A DNA stretch of 64,000 bases from Bacteroidales bacterium (GTDB taxonomy: Bacteria; Bacteroidota; Bacteroidia; Bacteroidales; P3), in assembly GCA_024685285.1 (NCBI GenBank), contig JAIKVZ010000038.1, positions 1-64,000 on the forward strand, given 5' to 3'. The notes below the pieces were generated by a model. It saw only the letters and a list, made by a program, of their open reading frames with translations. It was not told the DNA's origin and made no database searches. Shown piece by piece: positions 8,137 through 18,213 of the stretch (position 1 is its first letter; each line of letters opens with the position of its first letter). A program made the position numbers and the translations under genes.

Positions 8137-10590
8137 ATGAAACGCCTATATCCTATACTGATATTTCTTGCACTCGCCATCGCCCCGGCATTGACGCTCG
8201 CCGGACCCGTCAGCGAGCCTGCGGCGCGTGCCGTGGCAGCCCGTTTTCTCGGCCTCGACAGCCGTCAGCTCACCACCGTCAAAGCCCCAGCCGACTATCC
8301 GTTCTATGTCTTTGGGACCAACAACAGCTTTGTTATCGTGGCTGCCGACGACTGCGTCTATCCCATCCTGGCCTATTCACGCACCACCGCCTTCAGTTTC
8401 GATCGCCAACCTGCCAACATCGAGAGCTGGTTAGCCGACTACGCCGCCCAAATCAACGGTCTTGTAGAGAACGATATACAGCCAACCGACGAAATTGCAG
8501 CCCAGTGGCAAGGCCAAATTCAGAGACCACTCAGCACCTCGCAATCGGCAATGGTCGAGCCGTTACTGCACACCACCTGGAGCCAGTCGCCGCTCTACAA
8601 CGACAGCTGCCCCGCCGAGGGCACCGACCATCCACGCCACGCTGTCACCGGCTGTGTGGCCACCGCCATGGCCCAAATCATGAAGTATTGGAACCACCCG
8701 GCAACAGGGTGGGGGAGTGCCGACTACTACCATCATACTTTCGGTTACCTCAGTGCCAATTTCGGAGCTACTACCTACAATTGGGACTCCATGCCCGACT
8801 TTCTTGACTACGGTGTCTCTTCGCCCAATGCCATCGCAGCCGTGGCAACGCTCATGTATCACTGCGGTGTCGCTGTGGCTATGGACTACAGCGTCAGCAT
8901 CAGTGGCGCTTATACCTATAGTATATACAACAGGCAGGCCGAGCCCAACAGTCTGACGGCCATGCAGACCTACTTCCGTTATTCGTCCAAGATGTCGGTG
9001 CTATTCAGGGACGACTATACCAACGGCGAGTGGCTCGACAATTTCTACCGTGAGATTGATGCCGGCCGACCAATACTCCACACTGGTTCCAACCCCGAGG
9101 GCGGCCACGCCTTCGTGTGCGATGGCTACGACTCCACCGGCCTCTTTCATATCAATTGGGGCTGGGGCGGCTACTGCGACGGCTACTACCGCGTCGGGGC
9201 TCTCAACCCTGCAAGCGGCGGCACGGGTGGCACCTCCATAAGCACCTACAACAACAATAACGCCATCCTTGTCGGCATCGAGCCCGACACCGTAGTCCAC
9301 GGCTCCACAACCACCGTGACTGTGCAGAGTAACAACGCCGCCTATGGTCGCGTTACAGGCTCGGGCAGCTACACCACCTATGTCGATACTGTCAAGCTTG
9401 TGGCCATCGCCAACGATGGCTACCGTTTTGTGAGCTGGAAAGACGGCTCGCACGTCAACCCGCGCACCCTGGTGGCTACCGACGACTTTACCGACACTGC
9501 AATCTTTGCACCCATCTCGGGCGATACCCTCGGCTACGGCAACGGCTACCATGCTTTTTCTGTTGGTGGTAGCCGTGAGATTTGGTGGGCCATAAAGCTC
9601 CTGCCTTCGGCTTTCGGCGACAATCGCGAACTCACCCAGGTGCGCGTCTATCTGCCTCAATCCGGTCAGTATGGGCTCAAAGTCTACCGTGGCGGCGTCT
9701 CGGCCCCAGGCGGTCAGGTGCTCACCCAGTCGGTCATTGCCAACGAGGGCGAGGTATGGTACAACATCCCGCTCATCTATCCTGTCGACCTCAGCTACAA
9801 TATGCCTATATGGATTGTCATGAGCTCCAACAGCGTCGATTATCCTGTTGCCGCCACCCACTACTCGGGCAATTCCGACGGCTCGTGGATTAGCTGGAAC
9901 GGCACCAACGCGTGGGAGGTTAGCGACTACGTCAATTCGTGGATGATGTATGCTATCCTGTCCGACACCACCGCCGACTATAACGTTAGCGCTGTCGCCA
10001 ACCATACCTCACGCGGCACCGTCTCAGGCGGCGGCACCTACCACTACGGCACCTCGACACGCCTGCAGGCCACTCCGGCCGATGGCTACCGTTTTGAGTC
10101 GTGGAGCGACGGCACTGCTCTCAATCCACGAAATGTTGTCGTTACAGGCAATGTGAACTATGTGGCCAACTTTATGCCGCGCAACTTCATGGTCGAGGTC
10201 TCGTCGTCCAATGCCGCCTATGGCAGCGTGGGTGGCGGCGGCGTCTATGCCTACGGCTCCATGGCCACCGTCACCGCCACGCCCAATACCAACATCACCT
10301 TCAGCCACTGGAGCGACGGCTCTACCGACAACCCCTACACCTTCCAGGTAACACAGGATGTCTCGCTGCGCGCCTACTTCGATAATCCCAACGCCATCGA
10401 GCAGCCCGACGGCACACGCCTCACCGTCACCATCACCGGCCGCACCGTCAACCTCTCGGCCCCGGCCACCCTCTACGATGCCGCCGGCCGCCTCATCGGC
10501 GGGCCGCAGTGCTCCTTCACCGTGCCTTCGGCGGGCGTCTATATGCTCGTGGTGGAAGGTGGCAAGCCTCACAAGATAGTAATAATGTAA
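8137..10590 (+). CDS. C10 (SpeB/streptopain-like) cysteine peptidase with InlB-type repeats and T9SS-like C-terminus
   Basis: Signal peptide; prodomain-like N-term; HAVTGCVATAMAQIMKYWNHP (Cys region) and GGHAFVCDGYDSTGLFHINWGWGG (His region); repeats YGRVTGSGSY...GYRFVSWKDGS; C-term ATLYDAAGRLIGG...GVYMLVVEGGKPHKIVIM. Confidence 0.88.
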   Translation: MKRLYPILIFLALAIAPALTLAGPVSEPAARAVAARFLGLDSRQLTTVKAPADYPFYVFGTNNSFVIVAADDCVYPILAYSRTTAFSFDRQPANIESWLADYAAQINGLVENDIQPTDEIAAQWQGQIQRPLSTSQSAMVEPLLHTTWSQSPLYNDSCPAEGTDHPRHAVTGCVATAMAQIMKYWNHPATGWGSADYYHHTFGYLSANFGATTYNWDSMPDFLDYGVSSPNAIAAVATLMYHCGVAVAMDYSVSISGAYTYSIYNRQAEPNSLTAMQTYFRYSSKMSVLFRDDYTNGEWLDNFYREIDAGRPILHTGSNPEGGHAFVCDGYDSTGLFHINWGWGGYCDGYYRVGALNPASGGTGGTSISTYNNNNAILVGIEPDTVVHGSTTTVTVQSNNAAYGRVTGSGSYTTYVDTVKLVAIANDGYRFVSWKDGSHVNPRTLVATDDFTDTAIFAPISGDTLGYGNGYHAFSVGGSREIWWAIKLLPSAFGDNRELTQVRVYLPQSGQYGLKVYRGGVSAPGGQVLTQSVIANEGEVWYNIPLIYPVDLSYNMPIWIVMSSNSVDYPVAATHYSGNSDGSWISWNGTNAWEVSDYVNSWMMYAILSDTTADYNVSAVANHTSRGTVSGGGTYHYGTSTRLQATPADGYRFESWSDGTALNPRNVVVTGNVNYVANFMPRNFMVEVSSSNAAYGSVGGGGVYAYGSMATVTATPNTNITFSHWSDGSTDNPYTFQVTQDVSLRAYFDNPNAIEQPDGTRLTVTITGRTVNLSAPATLYDAAGRLIGGPQCSFTVPSAGVYMLVVEGGKPHKIVIM

Positions 10591-10600
10591 CACTTGCAAT

Positions 10601-11878
10601 ATGAAGAAAAACTACACCATCCCCATTATCGTGATGATTCTGCTCTTCGGCATGATATCATTCGTTACCAATTTGGCTTCGCCCATGGGCGACATACTCA
10701 AAAACCAGTTCAACATACCCAACTGGCATGGCACCCTCGGAGTTTTCGCCAACTTCATAGCCTATGCCGTGATGGGCATCCCGGCCGGCCGTATGCTCCA
10801 GCGCCGCGGCTATAAGCGCACAGCCCTCATAGCCATTGCCGTGGGCTTCATAGGCGTGGGCGTCCAGGCTCTTTCGGGCGTGGTGGCCAGCTTTGGCGTC
10901 TACCTTGTGGGCGCTTTCATAGCCGGTTTCTCCATGTGCCTGCTCAACACGGTGGTCAACCCCATGCTCAACCGCCTCGGCGGCGGCGGCAACCGCGGCA
11001 ACCAGCTCATCCAGTTCGGCGGCACCTTCAACTCGCTCTGCGGCACCGCCGTCATCGTCATCACCGGCCTCCTCATACCACAGGGCATCAAGAACGCCGA
11101 AATCAGCAACGCCTTCCCCCTCATGTATGCCGCAATGGCCATCTTCGCGCTGGCCTTCGTGGTTATATTGCTTACCGCCATACCCGAGGCCGACCGCACC
11201 GCCGAGCCCGCCCCTGTGTCGTTGCGCGGTCCGCTCCAGTATCGCCATTTTGTGCTTGGCGCCATAGCCATATTCATCTACGTGGGTGTCGAGGTCGGCA
11301 TACCCAATGTGCTCAACAAGTGGCTTCAGAACCCCGACCTGGCCCTGCTCGGCACCTCGGTCAACGCCGAGGCCGTTGCCGGCTCGGTGGCCGCCACCTA
11401 CTGGTTTCTCATGCTCATAGGCCGCCTCGTCGGTGGCATCGTGGGCAGCCGTGTGTCGCCCCGCGCCATGATTGCAACTGTGGCCTGCTTAGCCATTGCG
11501 TTGGTGGCAACGGCTATATGCGTGCCGGCCAGCGTCATGGTCAACTTCCCGGCATTCAACGGCGTGCACGGCTTCGGTCTCAACCTCATACCTCTCAGCG
11601 CGGCCCTGCTGGTATGCGTGGGCCTCTGCACCTCGGTCATGTGGGGCGGCATCTTCAACCTCGCCGTCGAGGGCCTTGGCAGTTACACCGAACAGGCTTC
11701 GGGCATATTCATGGCCTTGGTGTGCGGCGGCGGCGTGCTGCCTCTGTTGCAGAACGGCGTGGTCGACATAGTGGGTGTGGCAGGCTACCAACCCAGCTAC
11801 TGGGTGGTTGTGGCCGGTTTTGCCTACATACTTTTCTACGCCCTTGTGGGCTCCAAACCCAAAACCGTCAAGCAATAA
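10601..11878 (+). CDS. Sugar MFS transporter, FucP/GluP-like
   Basis: 12-TM pattern; MISFVTNLASPMGDILKNQFN; NTVVNPMLNRLGG; QFGGTFNSLCG. Confidence 0.85.
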   Translation: MKKNYTIPIIVMILLFGMISFVTNLASPMGDILKNQFNIPNWHGTLGVFANFIAYAVMGIPAGRMLQRRGYKRTALIAIAVGFIGVGVQALSGVVASFGVYLVGAFIAGFSMCLLNTVVNPMLNRLGGGGNRGNQLIQFGGTFNSLCGTAVIVITGLLIPQGIKNAEISNAFPLMYAAMAIFALAFVVILLTAIPEADRTAEPAPVSLRGPLQYRHFVLGAIAIFIYVGVEVGIPNVLNKWLQNPDLALLGTSVNAEAVAGSVAATYWFLMLIGRLVGGIVGSRVSPRAMIATVACLAIALVATAICVPASVMVNFPAFNGVHGFGLNLIPLSAALLVCVGLCTSVMWGGIFNLAVEGLGSYTEQASGIFMALVCGGGVLPLLQNGVVDIVGVAGYQPSYWVVVAGFAYILFYALVGSKPKTVKQ

Positions 11879-11898
11879 TCTTTAAAAAACCTAATACT

Positions 11899-11946
11899 CT
11901 GACAGCCAGTAAGTTGTGAAATTATACATAACTCGCTGGCTGTCAG
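11899..11946. terminator. Long hairpin / bidirectional terminator between convergent MFS and recQ genes
   Basis: ctgacagccagtaagtt ... aactcgctggctgtcag, 17-bp stem with a G-U and one mismatch, followed by a T run. Confidence 0.75.
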
Positions 11947-11956
11947 TTTTTTAGAT

Positions 11957-12000
11957 AGGTTAGGTTCGGGTTAAGGTCGGGTCAACATCGGGTAGGGTTC
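11957..12000 (+). repeat. 11-nt-period dispersed element, copy 1
   Basis: AGGTTAGGTTC|GGGTTAAGGTC|GGGTCAACATC|GGGTAGGGTTC. Confidence 0.9.
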
Positions 12001-12009
12001 AGTAGACCA

Positions 12010-12036
12010 TATAGAATCTATGGTCTCTATAGCATC
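12010..12036 (+). repeat. 9-nt-period TATAGAATC repeat, intergenic copy
   Basis: TATAGAATC|TATGGTCTC|TATAGCATC, 9 nt after copy 1 of the 11-nt element; contains palindrome agaccata-tagaatc-tatggtct. Confidence 0.8.
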
Positions 12037-12061
12037 TTTTCCCGAACTTTCGCTTGTTTTG

Positions 12062-13954
12062 CTATGATTTTAAGTGCATTAGCAGGTTGCTGTCAACCGT
12101 CACCTCGCCGCGGTCTATCATGACGCGTAGCGCCTGCTCCACGCTTTGTGGTTGCAGGGCCGGCAACATCTGCTGCAGTGCTTTGGCGCTGCGCGGGCAG
12201 CGGCTCAGTTGTTCGCGTATGGCCTGTTCGGTGCTTTCGTCGGCGTGGCTCTGGCGGCTCAGGCACACGTCGCACCGGCCGCAGGGTTGGGCCTGCTTTT
12301 CGCCAAAATATGCCAGCAGCCAGCGGCTGCGGCACTCGTCGCACTCGCCTATGTAGCTCTGCATGGCCGCCACGCGGCGCTGCGCAGTCTCTTTGAGCTG
12401 CTTGTAGTTGCTCTCTGTCAGGCTCAGGGCCGAGGCGTCGATGCGGTTGGCCGTGAAGTGTATCTGCAGCCCTTTGGGCACCGGCTTGTAGGCCACCACG
12501 CCGTTCTGCGCCATCTGCTTGAGCAGGGCCGCCACTATGTCGGGTGTGGTGTAGCAGCGGCGCGCCACTTCGCGCTCGTTGATGTCGACAAAGTCGGTCG
12601 CAATCCCGCCATACATCCTCATCAGCACCTGCAGCAGGTTGCCTTCGCGAACATGGTCAACCTGGTAGCGGTAGGCCTCGTCGCGACCCATGAGCAGGTG
12701 CAGTTTCGATGACGGGTCGTTGCGGTCGGGTATGGCTATCAGTCCTTCGGCCTCGAGCAGGTGCAGGGCCGAGTAGCAGGTGGTGACGTCGAATCCGTAG
12801 GTGTTGCACAGCGTCTGCAGGTCGAAGTCGTAGCTGCTGTCGGCGCCGCTGCCTATGGGCACGCTGTAGTAGTTGCACACGGCCTTGTAGACGTTGCGCA
12901 CGTAGTTCAGCGGCGGGTAGGCGCTCTCTATCGTGGCGTCGAGTTTGGCGGTGTCGCTGTTGTTGGCGAGCAATACGGCGTAGGCCGGTTTGCCGTCGCG
13001 TCCGGCACGTCCGGCCTCCTGAAAGTAGGCCTCGACCGTGGTGGGCACGTCAAGGTGCAGCACCACGCGCACATCGGGCCTGTCTATGCCCATGCCAAAG
13101 GCGGTGGTGGCCACCATCACCCCATCGGGCGAGCGCATCCATTCGTGCTGCCGTATGTCGCGCTCGTGGGCAGAGAGGCCGGCGTGGTAGTAGGTGGCGC
13201 GTATGCCATGTCGTGTCAGCTCGTCGGCAACCTCCTGTGTGCGCCGGCGGCTCCGCACGTAGACCACGGCGGCGCCTTTCACACTCTCGAGTATGCGCAG
13301 CAGCCGGCCGTGCTTGTCGGGGTCGGTTATGACCATATATGCCAGGTTGGGCCGCTCGAAACTGCTGCGGAACACGGTGCCTCCGCGCAACCCCAGCCGG
13401 GCCGCTATGTCGGCCACCACCTCGGGCGTGGCCGTGGCCGTAAGCGCCAGTATAGGCACTTGCGGATGGTACAGCCGCACATCGGCCACCTGCAGGTACG
13501 ACGGGCGGAAGTCGTAGCCCCACTGCGATATGCAGTGGGCTTCGTCAACAGCCACAAACGAGAGCTTCATCTTTCTCAGGTATGCCACAAACTGCCTGTT
13601 GCGCAGCCGCTCGGGCGAGACATACAGCAGCTTGACGGTGCCGTATATGCAGTTGTTTAGCACAACCTCGGCCTCGGCCGGGCTCGCCCCCGAGGTTATG
13701 CAGGCGCACTCCTTTATGCCGCGTCGGCGCAGCTGCTCCACCTGGTCTTTCATCAAGGCTATGAGGGGCGACACCACCAAGCAGGTGCCCTCCATGAGCA
13801 GCGCCGGCAGCTGGTAGCACAGGCTCTTGCCGCCGCCGGTGGGCAGCAGGGCTATGGCGTCGGCGCCGCTCAGCACGTGGTCTATTATGGCCTCCTGCTG
13901 TGGGCGGAAACTGTCGTAGCCCCAATAGCGTTGCAGTGTCTCTTGCTTGGTCAT
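12062..13954 (-). CDS. recQ: ATP-dependent DNA helicase RecQ
   Basis: LLPTGGGKSLCYQLPALLM, VDEAHCISQWGYDFRPSY, TAFGMGIDRPDVR, QEAGRAGRDG, C-terminal Cys4 zinc region. Start taken at MTKQETLQRYWGYDSFRPQQ, not the track's upstream ATG. Confidence 0.93.
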   Translation of the reverse strand: MTKQETLQRYWGYDSFRPQQEAIIDHVLSGADAIALLPTGGGKSLCYQLPALLMEGTCLVVSPLIALMKDQVEQLRRRGIKECACITSGASPAEAEVVLNNCIYGTVKLLYVSPERLRNRQFVAYLRKMKLSFVAVDEAHCISQWGYDFRPSYLQVADVRLYHPQVPILALTATATPEVVADIAARLGLRGGTVFRSSFERPNLAYMVITDPDKHGRLLRILESVKGAAVVYVRSRRRTQEVADELTRHGIRATYYHAGLSAHERDIRQHEWMRSPDGVMVATTAFGMGIDRPDVRVVLHLDVPTTVEAYFQEAGRAGRDGKPAYAVLLANNSDTAKLDATIESAYPPLNYVRNVYKAVCNYYSVPIGSGADSSYDFDLQTLCNTYGFDVTTCYSALHLLEAEGLIAIPDRNDPSSKLHLLMGRDEAYRYQVDHVREGNLLQVLMRMYGGIATDFVDINEREVARRCYTTPDIVAALLKQMAQNGVVAYKPVPKGLQIHFTANRIDASALSLTESNYKQLKETAQRRVAAMQSYIGECDECRSRWLLAYFGEKQAQPCGRCDVCLSRQSHADESTEQAIREQLSRCPRSAKALQQMLPALQPQSVEQALRVMIDRGEVTVDSNLLMHLKS

Positions 13955-13977
13955 GGCCTTTGGTCGCGGTGCTTTAT

Positions 13978-14023
13978 GCAGCAAGCAATGTACATCCTGC
14001 ACGGTTGCACATTGCTTGCTGTA
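13978..14023 (-). promoter_or_regulatory. Stem-loop between the T9SS type B gene and recQ
   Basis: agcaagcaatgt ... acattgcttgct, perfect 12-bp stem, 17-nt loop. Confidence 0.55.
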
Positions 14024-14040
14024 CCGCTGTGGGTTACGGG

Positions 14041-17000
14041 TTATCGGAGTATTGTCACCGAGCCTTTGCGGAGCACTATATCGGGCGTGCCCGGGCGGCG
14101 GTAGCGCATCACCCACACGTAGGCACCCTGCGGGCACTCGCGTCCGTTGAGGTCGCGGCCGTCCCACTCAAAGTGCACATCGTCCGACTTGTACACAAGT
14201 CTGCCGCGGCGGTCGTAGATATATATGCTGAAGAACTCGTATTCGTTGATGGTGTAGAAGCTGAAGCGGTTGTTGGTCTCTATGCCGGGCGAGAAGATGT
14301 TGGGCGTCCAGGCGGTGAACTGCACCACGGGCATGGGGAATGTGGTGTCGGCCGGGCAACCCAGGACGTTGGCCGTGGTCATTTTGACGAATACCGTGTC
14401 GACGTAGGTCTCGCTGAAGGTGTGGGTTATCTCCTCACCTTTCTCGGGGTCGGTGCCGTCGCCAAAGTCCCACACGGTGGCCGCGTGGCCAGGCGACACA
14501 TCGCGGAAGGTCACAGTCGGGTCTTCGGAGTCGATGATTCCCGGTTCGGTCTGCACCTTAGGCACAGGCACGGGCACTATATATATTGTCTGGTCCAGCG
14601 GCAAGGCGTCGCAGTTGTTGCTGCCGTGGCCAACCAATATGTATTTGGTGTTGCGTAAGGGTTTGACCTTGATGGTGTCTGAGGTCTCCTGTCCGTTCAG
14701 TGTCGGGTCGGTGGGCGAGGCCGTCCAGGTGTAGTGGTCGGCGTGCGAGCCTACCAATGTCGCCGTCCAGCCGGGGCATATACTGTCGCCGGGGTCTAAC
14801 AATTTCAGGCGCGGTGTGACCAAGAAGGCACGGGCCTGACCCCAGGCAACGCAGTTTTTCTCGTTCTTGACCTGCACGTAGTACACCGTGGTGTCGCGGG
14901 TGGGCTCGGTGCGCAGCATAGTTCCCTCGGGGAACGGGCCGCTGACGTAGCCGTTGGTGAGCGACCACTGGAACGTGTAGGTATGGTCGGCGGTGTCAGA
15001 GTCGACCACACGCACTCCCATATTGGTCTTGCTGCCCTTGCACACCACCGAGTCGCCGTAGGGTTCGAGGGTGGGTTTGACAAAGACGCGTATGGTGTCG
15101 CGTGCCTCGCTGTGGCACCACGTGGTGTCGCCGTCAACAACGTAGAAGTAGCCGTTGTATACGTCGAGCCATACTGGCACCACCTTCTCGGTAAAGCCGC
15201 GGTGTATGGTGTCGTAGTGCGGGCCGCTGTTCTCAACGCTGTCGAGCAGTCCGGTGCTTGGGTCGAGGGTTATGGTGTAGTGGTCGTAGACCAAGGTGTC
15301 CACTCCCTCGAAGCCCCACACGCGGCGGTACACCGAGTCTTCGTGGCCTGGGTAGGTCTTGTCCTCAATAAGGGCCTGGTCGTTGTCGCACAGCTCGCGG
15401 CCGGTGATCTGTATCTTGGCTTTGGGCTCCTCGAGAATCTTCATGGGTATGCGTTTCTCTGAGTAGCATAGCGAGCCGTCGTCGGTCAGGGCTTTGGCAT
15501 AGAGGTAGAGGCCGTTGAATCCGCCGTGGTCGAACCGCGGGTTGACGGTGTCGCCATAAAGTGTGTCGAGGGGTATGCCTACGCAGTCGGGATTGTCGTA
15601 GGTGTACCAATACGTAGCTGGCTTGTCCATAAGCAGGTTGGGCGAGTAGCTATTGTTCCTAAGCGTGATGGTGCGGTCGCACGAGAGCACCGAGTCAATC
15701 TGTATGACGGGCTTGTTATAGTTGATTTCGGTGTAAACAGCAGAGGCAATGGGTTTTATGGGGTCCATATACGAGCGCATGTAGCACATGAAGTTTTTAG
15801 ACTTGGCGTAGGTGCCGCCGGCAGTGAGGAAGTCCTCCTGCTCAAGCGTGAAGATGTTGTTGGAGTTGCTGATAGGGCTGCGGCTTATGCGTTGCCAGCG
15901 GTAGCGCTCGCCGGTGCTCTCGTCCATGGTGTTGATGTACTCGAGGTTGGCCGTGGTGTCGAGGATTATCTGGGCGAGGGCGTTGACCTGGTCGGGTCCG
16001 CTGATTTGTTTGTAGAATATGTAGTTGGCCAATCCCTCGGGGGCTACCAAGGTGTCGACAACCGTCGATTCGCCAACAGGGCAGCCTTTGCCGCTCAGGC
16101 CCATGGGCTGTGCCGTGCCGGCAATGTAGCTGTAGCCAAAGTGGGCAGAGTAGGCGCAGTCGCCACTATAAATCTCCACGCGCACGTCTTGGAATAGATA
16201 GTTGTTCAAACTCACAGCCACGCGGGTCCAGTCTTTATAATAGGCGTTGCCACCGTAGCCACCATTTCTGCCTGGATACCTGCACGTGTGCCACCCGGCA
16301 GTGCCATCAGTTATACAGTGGTTAGAATCGGCATCGTTGTGGCGGCAGTCGGTGGCGGGTTGCATATAGCACAGGGTGTCGCTAATCTGGCTGTAGCCGC
16401 TGGGGTCCGAGGCATCGGGCTTGCACACGCGGATGATGAGAACAGGATCGGCGACGGGACCGTGGCCGTAGCCACTGGGGTTTTCAATAACGCAGGCGTA
16501 GTTGATGACGAGCAGCGAGTTGCTGGGCCGGACTTTCATGTTGTAGTACAGACCGTCTGCCTCGCCATCGCCACCCAAGTTGCCAATGCGTATGGAGCTG
16601 GTGTAGCCTGGTGGGCAGTATGGCAGCTTGTACTGCGTGTAGGGGTCCATGCCTATGGTGCTGTCGATATCGGGGGTGCGGCTGTCGTTGTCGTGCACTA
16701 TCAAGAAATGCCTATTGGGGTACATCTGTAGTGAGGTATCGCCAATGTAATATTGCCCATAGGTGGAATTATATATTTTCGCCAGAGTGTCAATATCCTC
16801 GCCCAGAGTAAGGCCCCATATCTTGGGTCTGAAGATGCAGTCGTATGGGGAACCGTCACAGATCTTGCAACTATCGCCCTCGTTCATTATAAAGCAGCTG
16901 CCCGTTATGGCGCTGTCGGCATTGGGTACCTGCTCTATTCTGAGACCTACCTGGGCCGACCAGTAGTAGTCGTCCTCGCCGGTGTAGAACGACGTGGGGT

Positions 17001-17106
17001 TGGTGAAACCGGGCGCGTTTTGGGCCACGGCCATACGCCCTCCAACCACTGACAATAAGGCTATCAATGCGCAAAACAGCTGCCTCGCAAAACGATTTTT
17101 TTTCAT
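14041..17106 (-). CDS. Large surface protein with PKD-like region and gliding-motility-type (T9SS type B) C-terminal domain
   Basis: Signal peptide; VTFRDVSPGHAATVWDFGDGTD PKD-like; C-term WTPNIFSPGIETNNRFSFYTINEYEFFSIYIYDRRGRLVYKSDDVHFEWDGRDLNGRECPQGAYVWVMRYR. Confidence 0.88.
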   Translation of the reverse strand: MKKNRFARQLFCALIALLSVVGGRMAVAQNAPGFTNPTSFYTGEDDYYWSAQVGLRIEQVPNADSAITGSCFIMNEGDSCKICDGSPYDCIFRPKIWGLTLGEDIDTLAKIYNSTYGQYYIGDTSLQMYPNRHFLIVHDNDSRTPDIDSTIGMDPYTQYKLPYCPPGYTSSIRIGNLGGDGEADGLYYNMKVRPSNSLLVINYACVIENPSGYGHGPVADPVLIIRVCKPDASDPSGYSQISDTLCYMQPATDCRHNDADSNHCITDGTAGWHTCRYPGRNGGYGGNAYYKDWTRVAVSLNNYLFQDVRVEIYSGDCAYSAHFGYSYIAGTAQPMGLSGKGCPVGESTVVDTLVAPEGLANYIFYKQISGPDQVNALAQIILDTTANLEYINTMDESTGERYRWQRISRSPISNSNNIFTLEQEDFLTAGGTYAKSKNFMCYMRSYMDPIKPIASAVYTEINYNKPVIQIDSVLSCDRTITLRNNSYSPNLLMDKPATYWYTYDNPDCVGIPLDTLYGDTVNPRFDHGGFNGLYLYAKALTDDGSLCYSEKRIPMKILEEPKAKIQITGRELCDNDQALIEDKTYPGHEDSVYRRVWGFEGVDTLVYDHYTITLDPSTGLLDSVENSGPHYDTIHRGFTEKVVPVWLDVYNGYFYVVDGDTTWCHSEARDTIRVFVKPTLEPYGDSVVCKGSKTNMGVRVVDSDTADHTYTFQWSLTNGYVSGPFPEGTMLRTEPTRDTTVYYVQVKNEKNCVAWGQARAFLVTPRLKLLDPGDSICPGWTATLVGSHADHYTWTASPTDPTLNGQETSDTIKVKPLRNTKYILVGHGSNNCDALPLDQTIYIVPVPVPKVQTEPGIIDSEDPTVTFRDVSPGHAATVWDFGDGTDPEKGEEITHTFSETYVDTVFVKMTTANVLGCPADTTFPMPVVQFTAWTPNIFSPGIETNNRFSFYTINEYEFFSIYIYDRRGRLVYKSDDVHFEWDGRDLNGRECPQGAYVWVMRYRRPGTPDIVLRKGSVTILR

Positions 17107-17236
17107 AATATCTTAATTGTTATTAGTTTACGTACTTGTTGCAATCTATATATAAGACACAAAGATACGACATTTTGTTGCAAGTAACAACTTTTTTTTT
17201 GAAAAAAAAACATTTTTTTTTGTCCCGATGCAATTT

Positions 17237-17686
17237 TTACAGTGCCACAGGTGTGTTCATGGACACGGTGCCGTCGCGCCCGTCGATGGTTATTGTCTCT
17301 GGCAGCACGAGGGGCACATACACTAACCATTGGCCCTCTTCATTGACCACAAGTATCTGTCCCTCAAGTATTTTAATGGGGGTGTCTTTGGTGTAGTCAA
17401 CCGTGGCGGTGTCGCCGTTGATGGCTATTTTGTTTATCTTGATGGTGGCTGGGGTGTTCGAGGCCATGTAGGCGCTGTCGGTGATAGGTATGAGTTTGTC
17501 GCGCAGGAAGGGCAGGGTGCGTTCGCGTGTGGTTTGCGAAGCGTAGGGCATGGCATCGTCGGCACGGTAGTTGGCAGTAGCCTCAAGGTAGCCCTGTGCG
17601 GCGGCGCGTATCTGGCGCTTGTCGCTGTTGCACGAGGTCAACAGTGTCACTGCCAGCAGTGCGGCTATTACGTATAAAGGTTTCAT
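17237..17686 (-). CDS. Putative lipoprotein (DUF4878-like)
   Basis: MKPLYVIAALLAVTLLTSCNSDKRQIRAAAQGYLEATANYRADDAMPYAS; lipobox LLTSC. Confidence 0.7.
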   Translation of the reverse strand: MKPLYVIAALLAVTLLTSCNSDKRQIRAAAQGYLEATANYRADDAMPYASQTTRERTLPFLRDKLIPITDSAYMASNTPATIKINKIAINGDTATVDYTKDTPIKILEGQILVVNEEGQWLVYVPLVLPETITIDGRDGTVSMNTPVAL

Positions 17687-17771
17687 AATTGGTTCTTTAT
17701 AAAGCAAAGAAGATTGGCTGCACAGGGCGCGCCAATCTTTCTTTGCATTTGTGTTTGTCGAAATTGGTGTG

Positions 17772-18197
17772 TTACTGCTTTTTTACCTGCATTTTCACAC
17801 CAGTGACGCCATTATTGGCAGAACCCTTGCCGGTCTCGACGGTCATTTGGGAAGCGTCGACGGTGGCTTCGCTGTTTTTGGTGCTAACTTTGGCACCGCC
17901 TTGTTTGGCGACTTTAACGGTGGTGTTGCCGGTGTTGACGGTCATCTCGGCGGCGTCAACCTGAACAGCTTCCTCTTTCTTCTTGGTGGTGGTTTTCTTG
18001 GTAGCTGCGGGTTTGGCGGGCTCTTCTTCAACAACCTCGGCAACGATGTCCTCGACCACGGTGTCTTCAACAACGGCCTCAACAGTGGTGTCGGTGTTGA
18101 CGGTGTCGGTCTCGGCAGCGTTTTTCTTGCAGTCGCAAGCAGCGGTCAGGGCCATGCCCATCAGGGCTATTGCCAGAACTTTAAGTGTACTTTTCAT
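17772..18197 (-). CDS. Low-complexity hypothetical lipoprotein
   Basis: MKSTLKVLAIALMGMALTAACDCKK; Val/Glu/Thr/Lys-rich body. Confidence 0.65.
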   Translation of the reverse strand: MKSTLKVLAIALMGMALTAACDCKKNAAETDTVNTDTTVEAVVEDTVVEDIVAEVVEEEPAKPAATKKTTTKKKEEAVQVDAAEMTVNTGNTTVKVAKQGGAKVSTKNSEATVDASQMTVETGKGSANNGVTGVKMQVKKQ

Positions 18198-18213
18198 GTT
18201 TGCTATAATGATG

